A stretch of 5,205 nt of DNA. Source: an uncultured Verrucomicrobiota bacterium (GTDB lineage Bacteria > Verrucomicrobiota > Verrucomicrobiae > Opitutales > Opitutaceae). The notes below the pieces were generated by a model. That model had not been told where the DNA came from. It saw only the letters and a program-made list of their open reading frames with translations, and did not search any database. Shown piece by piece: positions 1 to 4,147 of the stretch. The stretch is from positions 1 through 5,205 of the forward strand of contig CAMLQS010000351.1 in NCBI GenBank assembly GCA_946482165.1, given 5' to 3'. The translations under genes and the position numbers were made by a program. Positions within the stretch are counted from its first letter, which is position 1, and the number at the start of each line of letters is the position of its first letter.

Positions 1-9
1 GAGCCGAGA

Positions 10-41
10 CATACCTTTCAGGTATGCCTCCGCCTCACCCG
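10..41. repeat. Hairpin plus GC-rich motif, putative dispersed palindromic repeat unit (copy A)
   Basis: CATACCT at 10-16 and AGGTATG at 20-26 form a perfect 7-bp stem with a 3-base loop (or 6 bp with a 5-base loop). One base later comes CTCCGCCTCACCCG (28-41). It differs at two of 14 positions from CTTCGCCTCGCCCG (1636-1649), which directly follows another palindrome. The hairpin stems themselves are unrelated in sequence, so only the motif and its placement are shared. No T-tract follows the stem on either strand, so an intrinsic terminator is unlikely. The repeat-family reading is an inference from two copies. Confidence 0.4.
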
Positions 42-115
42 CCTTGGCCGAACCGTATTTCCCGCCCGCGCAGACCCCGCCGGAGATTTTTAGGACCTCC
101 CTTGGGCGAGAAGAC

Positions 116-130
116 CCGCGATGATCGCGG
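116..130. other. Palindrome CCGCGAT-g-ATCGCGG, possible weak terminator after the GH43 gene
   Basis: Seven-base arms flank a single central base. As RNA it would fold as a CCGCG/CGCGG stem with a 5-base loop. It lies about 70-85 bases downstream of the GH43 stop on the minus strand and is followed there by GTCTTCTC, which is only mildly T-rich. A transcription end is possible but weakly supported. A symmetric protein-binding site is the alternative. Confidence 0.25.
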
Positions 131-200
131 ATTTCGAGTCTATCACTCAACGAGCGGTGTTCGGGACCGCTCTCCGCATGCGACTGCGATGGGCGATGTC

Positions 201-1463
201 CTATTTTCCGTTGCCGCGATCAAATCCATCGAGGCTCCATTCCGAGCGCCAGCGGATCATCATTTTGCCGTTCTCAAACTCGATCGGTAGCCAGATGTAG
301 CCACTCTCGACGAGCTGTGGCCTCGGGCGCCAGATGTCGAACATGGCCACGTAGGCATCCCGTTTCCCCTGCACCGCAAAGATGTGCGTGCTCTGGCCGC
401 CCCAGGTTTTCTCCGGCCCCATCTTGGTGTGCGGATTCGTCCCCTCGCAGGGATTATGGCTGTGTTTCCAAGGACCCCAGATCGAATCCGCCACGAGAAC
501 GCGCGCCGGATTCGGGTCCCAGCCCGTGCATCCGGAAGCCAGCAGATGGTATCGTCCCGCGTGCTTCACCAAAGCCGGCGCTTCGTTGTGCCCGCCCGGA
601 GCGACCCGTATCCATTTGCCCGTGAAATCAAGGTAGTCCGGCGTGAGCTCGTGAATCGCGAGCGTGTAGTTTTCCTCGGCTGACGCGATGAGGTAGCCCT
701 TTCCGTCATCGTCGACGAACAGGGTCATGTCGCGAGCCATCTGCCCTCCCGCGAAATCGCGCCGCGCGTAGGCGCCGTCACGCAGGCCCGAGCGGAACTT
801 GTCCCCTTTCATCAAATCCTTCGCCTGCTCCGCCGTGACCGCAGATTGCTTCTCGGAGGGAAATCCCATCGGCCAGCGCCCCGCGTTCGGTCGAAGGGAG
901 CGGATAAACTTGAAGGGGCCGGTCGGAGAATCCGCCACCGCCGAGGCCGTGCGCGCCGCCGCGTAGCCGCGTCCCTTCAATTCGAGGTGAAACCACAGCA
1001 CGAACTTCCCCGTTTTCGGGTTAAAAATCACTTTCGGGCGCTCGATCACGCTTCCCGCCGCAATATCCGAAGCCGGATCATCCACCACCGGCATGACCAC
1101 CCCTTCATGCTTCCAGTTATACAGGTCGGTCGACGAATAGCAGCCCACGCCCAGCGTCCCGGGATGCCCCGCTTTTTTCGAATTCCGATACTCGCCATAC
1201 CAATAGTAGGTGCCCTCGTGAAACAGCACGCCACCGCCATGCGCGTTGATATGGACACCTTCGGTATCATGCCGAAACGGCGTGTTCGAAATCGTGGAAT
1301 ACCGCGCCGGCGCGACGACCAAGGCATCGGGTAGCAACTGCGCCCGCGTGAGCTTCGTCGCCTCTAGGGCCGCCGAAGTCGATGCCCCCAGCAGCAGAAG
1401 CCAGAGAGCCGCAAAACCTGCCGATACCGTGGACGAAGACAACAGGAGCAAAGAGCGAAACAT
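201..1463 (-). CDS. Secreted glycoside hydrolase, GH43-type five-bladed beta-propeller
   Basis: Predicted exported glycosidase of 420 residues. Residues 1-32 form a type I signal peptide: Arg at position 3, a hydrophobic run at about 16-27, and a probable cut after the STSAA stretch. The mature part has the GH43 pattern of the exo-beta-1,3-galactanase-like subgroup: INAHGGG (72-78) then YYWYGE; ERPKV (141-145); ARDMTLFVDDDGKGYL (243-258), with D245 in the usual pKa-modulator position; NEAPAL (293-298), with E294 as likely catalytic acid; SGCTGW (310-315); and GGQSTH (355-360). The usual N-terminal Asp general base is not seen at the INAHGGG blade, as in galactanase-type GH43 enzymes that use other residues. 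A side-chain galactosidase or arabinofuranosidase of a neighbouring subfamily is equally possible. The ATG at 1463 is chosen because it opens the signal peptide, although no Shine-Dalgarno precedes it. It lies 191 bases after rsmB on the same strand, probably with its own promoter. The substrate is not shown by its neighbours. Confidence 0.88.
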   Translation of the reverse strand: MFRSLLLLSSSTVSAGFAALWLLLLGASTSAALEATKLTRAQLLPDALVVAPARYSTISNTPFRHDTEGVHINAHGGGVLFHEGTYYWYGEYRNSKKAGHPGTLGVGCYSSTDLYNWKHEGVVMPVVDDPASDIAAGSVIERPKVIFNPKTGKFVLWFHLELKGRGYAAARTASAVADSPTGPFKFIRSLRPNAGRWPMGFPSEKQSAVTAEQAKDLMKGDKFRSGLRDGAYARRDFAGGQMARDMTLFVDDDGKGYLIASAEENYTLAIHELTPDYLDFTGKWIRVAPGGHNEAPALVKHAGRYHLLASGCTGWDPNPARVLVADSIWGPWKHSHNPCEGTNPHTKMGPEKTWGGQSTHIFAVQGKRDAYVAMFDIWRPRPQLVESGYIWLPIEFENGKMMIRWRSEWSLDGFDRGNGK

Positions 1464-1553
1464 CGTGGGCGGAAGAGGGATTCGTGTAAAAAGGGGGCGA
1501 TCCAGAGACCATCCTAAAGGCCCCGGTCTTCGAGCGATGACGCCACATCGCGC

Positions 1554-1581
1554 CCCCGGTTTCCCTACAGGGGAACCGGGG
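1554..1581. terminator. GC-rich hairpin, possible rsmB terminator or GH43 leader structure
   Basis: CCCCGGTT (1554-1561) pairs perfectly with AACCGGGG (1574-1581). Inside it, CCC (1563-1565) pairs with GGG (1571-1573), leaving one bulged T and a TACAG loop. This is a stable 11-bp stem. On the minus strand it is followed by GCGCG and not a T-tract. On the plus strand it is followed by AGTTTCTAG, a poor T-tract, with no plus-strand gene to end. It could mark the 3' end of the rsmB transcript or sit in the GH43 mRNA leader about 90 bases before the start. The sequence does not decide between these. Confidence 0.35.
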
Positions 1582-1597
1582 AGTTTCTAGCGTAAAC

Positions 1598-1648
1598 TCG
1601 CCTCGCCCACCTCACGTCCGCGCCGCGGACGTGAGCTTCGCCTCGCCC
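1598..1648. repeat. Palindromic repeat unit with flanking direct repeats (copy B)
   Basis: A perfect palindrome has arms CTCACGTCCGCG (1611-1622) and CGCGGACGTGAG (1624-1635) around a single C. It is bracketed by two identical 11-base direct repeats, TCGCCTCGCCC at 1598-1608 and 1638-1648, each two bases away. The direct repeat and palindrome edge resemble copy A at 10-41. The layout fits a small REP/MITE-like unit or a site-duplicating insertion. No T-tract follows on either strand, so a standard intrinsic terminator is not supported, though the structure could still stabilise the rsmB mRNA end. Confidence 0.55.
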
Positions 1649-1654
1649 GGGAAC

Positions 1655-2962
1655 CTACGCCCCCTTGCGCCGGAATACCGCCACGCCGGCGCCATCGTGC
1701 CCGGCCACCCAGGGCAGGGCCACGCTCTGTGAAACGAGTTCAAAGTCCTTGCCTTCCGATGTGCGCAAGAAGGCATCGACCACGCCGGCGTTCTCCTCCG
1801 CGTCGATCGAGCAGGTGCTGTAGACCATGCGTCCGCCGGGCCTCAGCCAACGCGCCGCGGCCGCCAGCAGTTCGACCTGCTGACGCGCGTGCTTGCCGAA
1901 ATCCGCCGGTTGCAGGCGCCACTTCACGTCCACGCGGTGCCGCATCACGCCCGTGTTCGAGCAAGGCGCATCCACCAGCACCGCGTCGAACTGCCCGGCT
2001 TGCATGCCCATCAGGCTTGAGGTGCGGCGCAAATCCCCCTCCACGCGCTTGGCCGATACGCCCGCCGGCACGCGCTTCAGGTTCTCCGCCAGTCGCTCGT
2101 GGCGGGCGCCAGGAACATCAAGGGCGACCAGCAAGCCCTCGCCCATCTTGTCGGCCAGCGCGAGGCTCTTGCCGCCCGGCGCCGCGCAGGCGTCGATGAT
2201 GCGCTCGCCCGCCTTGGGCGCCGTCGCCTCGGTCGCCAGCCGCGTGCCCGGATCGGCGAGATATACCTTGCCGGCCGACAAGGCCGCGCCGACCTCGGCC
2301 CAGTGGCCGCTCTTCACCACGAACCACTCGGGCCATTGGGTCGCCTCGAGCCACTCCGGCTTTTCGCCCTCCGCCAACCGCCAACGCGCATGCACCGGCG
2401 CCGGCTTCAAATTCCACTCCAGCAGCTCACGGGTTTGCTCCGCGCCGAACTGCCCGAGCCAGCGCTCCACCAACCACTCCGGCGTCGAATAAAAATCACC
2501 GAGCGCCGCCGCCGTGGCGATCTTGCCCGGCGCCGTTTGCACTGCCAAAGCCTCGGCCAGCTTGCGCACCACGGCGTTGACCAGCCGCGCTTCCGACTCG
2601 CTCGCCAGCTGCTTCGTCTGCGTGACCGCGTGGTGGCCGACTTTCGCCGCATGCCCTTCTCCGCCGCCCTCGACCAGCTCGTAGCCGGCAAGGAGCAGGA
2701 TCGCCATGACGCGCGTCCTCGGGCGCAGCCGCACCAGGGTCGCGATCACGTTCTCGATGCGGCCGTAGTTGCGGATAGCGCCATAAAACAAATGTTGGCA
2801 CCGCGCCCGGGCGCCGCCCGAAAGCTGAACCGTGTCCAGCAAGGCGTCGGCGCGCACTTCCTCGTCGAGCCAGCGCACCAGCAAGCGGGCCGCCACGGGC
2901 CAGGCGTCGGGAGAGGAAACATTGCCGGCGTTGCCGGACACGGGCTGGGCGTCGTTGCTCAT
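1655..2962 (-). CDS. rsmB: 16S rRNA (cytosine-C5)-methyltransferase, RsmB/Sun (Fmu) family
   Basis: SAM-dependent enzyme that methylates a cytosine of 16S rRNA at C5 (C967 in E. coli) in the cytoplasm. The 435 residues match the usual length (E. coli about 429). Residues about 22-150 are the NusB-like RNA-binding domain, including the QHLFYGAIRNYGRIE stretch. After a linker comes the Rossmann methyltransferase domain: motif I DACAAPGGKS (257-266), the acidic SAM-ribose residue D282 in VALDV, D310 in EGD, motif IV DAPCSNTGV (331-339) with C334, and motif VI YSTCSIDAEEN (381-391) with the catalytic Cys C384. Both conserved cysteines are present, so it should be active. The ATG at 2962 is preferred over an in-frame TTG at 3040 because the extra 26 residues match no family element. 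No strong Shine-Dalgarno precedes either start. It is divergent from the lipoprotein gene. A related RNA m5C methyltransferase specificity cannot be excluded, but the NusB domain favours RsmB. Confidence 0.93.
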   Translation of the reverse strand: MSNDAQPVSGNAGNVSSPDAWPVAARLLVRWLDEEVRADALLDTVQLSGGARARCQHLFYGAIRNYGRIENVIATLVRLRPRTRVMAILLLAGYELVEGGGEGHAAKVGHHAVTQTKQLASESEARLVNAVVRKLAEALAVQTAPGKIATAAALGDFYSTPEWLVERWLGQFGAEQTRELLEWNLKPAPVHARWRLAEGEKPEWLEATQWPEWFVVKSGHWAEVGAALSAGKVYLADPGTRLATEATAPKAGERIIDACAAPGGKSLALADKMGEGLLVALDVPGARHERLAENLKRVPAGVSAKRVEGDLRRTSSLMGMQAGQFDAVLVDAPCSNTGVMRHRVDVKWRLQPADFGKHARQQVELLAAAARWLRPGGRMVYSTCSIDAEENAGVVDAFLRTSEGKDFELVSQSVALPWVAGHDGAGVAVFRRKGA

Positions 2963-3173
2963 GGAAGGTTCTTCGAAAAGGTCGGTGTAAGGTGCTAAAA
3001 GAGGAACCGACGAAACTCGCGCCTCCCGCCGAGTAAGCAACCATCAAACCGACAACGCCGCCGCCGATCCGCCGCTCCAATGCGGGCAACGTCCCGCGCG
3101 GAGCTCAAGGGAGGTCCTCAAGCCAGGGACAGCCATTGACCACCCGCAAAGGAGCGCGTTGCCTGCGGAAACC
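2963..3173. promoter_or_regulatory. Divergent gap between rsmB and the lipoprotein gene
   Basis: This 211-base non-coding stretch must hold promoters for both directions if each gene is transcribed from its own. I see no convincing -35/-10 pair. A TTGACC at 3136-3141 has only TTGCCT at the expected -10 distance. Visible elements are a GCGGG/CCCGC hairpin (3082-3097, 6-base loop), a 13-base sequence CAAGGGAGGTCCT (3106-3118) that recurs inverted at 92-104, and AAAGGAG (3148-3154) just before the lipoprotein gene. The promoter role is inferred only from gene orientation. Confidence 0.45.
3148..3154 (+). promoter_or_regulatory. Shine-Dalgarno-like AAAGGAG that may decide the lipoprotein start
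   Basis: AAAGGAG is the best ribosome-binding match in the window. It lies four bases before an in-frame TTG (3159) and 19 bases before the ATG (3174). The ATG itself has only GGAA (3167-3170) three bases upstream. The site therefore favours the TTG start slightly, while the signal-peptide shape favours the ATG. Confidence 0.3.
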
Positions 3174-3503
3174 ATGAAGAATGCGCTTTTCCCGATTGGA
3201 TTGCTCGCCCTCGTCTTGTGTGGATGCGGATCGGGTAAAAACGAGGAACTCCAAGGCCGCCCCCTCGTGCTGCAACTCGGCATGAAGATTTCGACCGCCT
3301 CCAACACGCAGACGCTCGACGAGGTGCAGGCAAAAATCGCCACGACCACCCTCGGACCGAAGGTGCGGCAACATCTCACCAACGCGCTCGAAGCACAGCG
3401 CAGGCTGCTGACCGCCGCCGCCGAGATGCAAATGAACGAGCGCATGGACGGAGCCAAAAAAGTCGTCTCCGAAATCGAAGCCGCCTCCGCCGCCGTGGAG
3501 TAG
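3174..3503 (+). CDS. Small putative lipoprotein of unknown function
   Basis: I do not recognise this protein. From the ATG it has 109 residues. The N-terminus is a lipoprotein signal: Lys at position 2, a hydrophobic run at 4-15 (ALFPIGLLALVL) and lipobox L-C-G-C with C18 as the likely lipidated residue. Gly follows the Cys, so nothing suggests inner-membrane retention. Mature residues 19-60 are polar with no clear motif. Residues about 62-109 are Ala-, Glu- and Lys-rich and probably helical, perhaps a short coiled coil. No cysteine remains after the signal and no catalytic motif is seen. A TTG at 3159 would add five residues (MPAET) and is better placed for AAAGGAG at 3148-3154; I chose the ATG because it gives a compact signal with an early Lys. 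The gene stands alone on the plus strand, convergent with rdgB and divergent from rsmB, so context gives no role. An envelope or periplasm-facing location is inferred. Confidence 0.72.
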   Translation: MKNALFPIGLLALVLCGCGSGKNEELQGRPLVLQLGMKISTASNTQTLDEVQAKIATTTLGPKVRQHLTNALEAQRRLLTAAAEMQMNERMDGAKKVVSEIEAASAAVE

Positions 3504-3508
3504 CGCAG

Positions 3509-3535
3509 GCCGGCTCTCGGCTGGCGCTAACGCCA
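3509..3535. terminator. Overlapping hairpins between convergent stops, possible weak bidirectional terminator
   Basis: Only 23 bases separate the lipoprotein stop (3501-3503) from the rdgB stop (3527-3529). On the plus strand GCCGGC (3509-3514) can pair with GCTGGC (3520-3525) with one G-U pair and a TCTCG loop. TGGCG (3522-3526) and CGCCA (3531-3535) form a second, mutually exclusive 5-bp stem whose loop carries the rdgB stop codon. No T-tract follows in either direction. The location suits transcription ends for two converging genes, but the structures are modest. Confidence 0.3.
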
Positions 3536-4147
3536 CGTCCGCCACCATTCGCTCAACTTCGCCCAGGCACGGGCGCGGTGGCTTAGTAGCCCCTTCACCT
3601 CGTCGCCGAGCTCCGCGTAACTCTGCTCGTAACCATCGGGCACAAACAGCGGATCGTAGCCAAAGCCCGCGCCGCCCCGTGGCTCCTCGAGTAGCACGCC
3701 CTTGCACTCGCCTTCGAAAACATGTTCCCGGCCCGCTCCGTCGATGAGGAGCAACAGGCAATAAAACTTCGCGCCGCGCCGCCCTTCCGGCACGCCGCGC
3801 ATCACGTCGGCGAGCTTGCGCAAATTGGCCGCCGCATCGCCCTGCGAACCGGCAAAATAAGCGCTCTCCACGCCCGGCGCGCCCCCGAGATGGTCGACGC
3901 ACACGCCACTGTCATCGGCCAAGACCAGACTACCCTTCGGCGCCTTCTCCCAAAGCGCCCGCGCCTTTTTCCGCGCGTTCCCTTCGAAGGTTCCCGTGTC
4001 CTCCTCCACCGGCGGCATGCCTCCCAGCGCCTTGGCCGAAAGTATTTCGACACCGAGCCCGTCGCGCGCCGCCAGCGCGCCCATCTCCGCGACTTTATGC
4101 GCGTTTCCCGATGCCAGATAAATCACTTGCCGATTATTCGTGTTCAC
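3527..4147 (-). CDS. rdgB: Non-canonical purine NTP pyrophosphatase, RdgB/HAM1 (ITPase) family
   Basis: Cytoplasmic house-cleaning enzyme that hydrolyses dITP/ITP and (d)XTP to the monophosphate and PPi, keeping deaminated purines out of DNA and RNA. The 206 residues match the family (about 190-205). Motifs in order: SGNAHKVAE (13-21) with K18, the counterpart of E. coli K13; EEDTGTFEGNARKKA (48-62) with K61 matching K53; LADDSG (76-81) with D79 matching the catalytic D69; LGGAPGVESA (87-96); GFGYDPLF (161-168); and SHRA (189-192). Compared with E. coli, ENA reads GNA and SARYSG reads SAYFAG. These are mild changes away from the catalytic set. The start is a GTG (4147-4145) sharing GTGA with the ribD stop, which implies translational coupling. 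A GGGG at 4166-4163 lies 15 bases upstream and is too far to be a good Shine-Dalgarno. Expression probably depends on the ribD transcript. Confidence 0.95.
   Translation of the reverse strand: MNTNNRQVIYLASGNAHKVAEMGALAARDGLGVEILSAKALGGMPPVEEDTGTFEGNARKKARALWEKAPKGSLVLADDSGVCVDHLGGAPGVESAYFAGSQGDAAANLRKLADVMRGVPEGRRGAKFYCLLLLIDGAGREHVFEGECKGVLLEEPRGGAGFGYDPLFVPDGYEQSYAELGDEVKGLLSHRARAWAKLSEWWRTWR
4144..4147 (-). promoter_or_regulatory. GTGA stop/start overlap coupling ribD to rdgB
   Basis: The ribD TGA stop (4146-4144) and the rdgB GTG start (4147-4145) share bases in the four-base string GTGA. Such overlaps usually mean termination-reinitiation by the same ribosome. It also fixes the rdgB start, because the family's N-terminal beta strand (QVIYLASGN) begins seven residues later. 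Coupling is inferred from the arrangement. Confidence 0.7.

Larger units (their letters stand above)
1..200. other. Gap downstream of the GH43 gene, no convincing gene
   Basis: This stretch follows the GH43 stop and runs to the window edge. It holds a perfect hairpin at 10-26, a GC-rich repeat motif at 28-41 and a palindrome at 116-130. On the minus strand one frame stays open through the left edge, ending in residues KAGEAEAYLKGMSRL. Its only start-like codons within the gap are a TTG at 150-148 and an ATG at 12-10. Neither has a well-placed ribosome binding site, although AAAGG lies one base before the ATG. Part of the open frame is the repeat motif and hairpin themselves, so I read it as non-coding or, at best, the start of a gene beyond the window. 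The overlapping plus-strand frame at 24-290 is rich in Pro and Arg, runs into the GH43 coding region and looks like a shadow. Confidence 0.5.
1464..1654. other. rsmB-GH43 gap with two strong inverted repeats
   Basis: This 191-base gap is downstream of rsmB and upstream of the GH43 gene, both on the minus strand. It contains a palindromic repeat unit (1598-1648) starting six bases after the rsmB stop, and a second GC-rich hairpin (1554-1581). The remaining 90 bases before the GH43 start include a T5 run (minus strand, about 1492-1488) but no clear -35/-10 pair and no Shine-Dalgarno. The GH43 promoter and leader must lie here or further upstream, but I cannot place them. Confidence 0.5.

Noticed and set aside
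1..60. Possible tRNA or structured RNA at the left edge
   Set aside because: There is a hairpin, but no cloverleaf, no T-loop GTTCRA in the right place and no acceptor pairing on either strand.
846..1334. Plus-strand open frame of 162 codons inside the GH43 gene
   Set aside because: It is antisense to a conserved catalytic domain, Arg/His-rich, and has no ribosome binding site or motif.
1554..1648. CRISPR-like array from the clustered repeats
   Set aside because: There are only two direct repeats of 11 bases, and the DNA between them is a perfect palindrome, not a unique spacer.
2099..2998. Plus-strand open frame of 299 codons opposite rsmB
   Set aside because: It is antisense to a clearly conserved rsmB frame. 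Its product is an Arg/His/Leu-rich, motif-free sequence typical of GC-rich shadows.
2963..3040. N-terminal extension of RsmB from a TTG at 3040
   Set aside because: The extra 26 residues match nothing in the family. The ATG at 2962 gives the expected length and places the NusB domain near the N-terminus.
3136..3164. TTGACC as a -35 box for the lipoprotein gene
   Set aside because: The expected -10 position reads TTGCCT, far from TATAAT, and transcription would begin almost at the start codon.
3105..3902. Minus-strand open frame of 265 codons across the lipoprotein gene and part of rdgB
   Set aside because: It overlaps rdgB in another frame and the lipoprotein gene in antisense. The composition is Arg/Gly-rich with no recognisable motif, whereas rdgB carries its full motif set.
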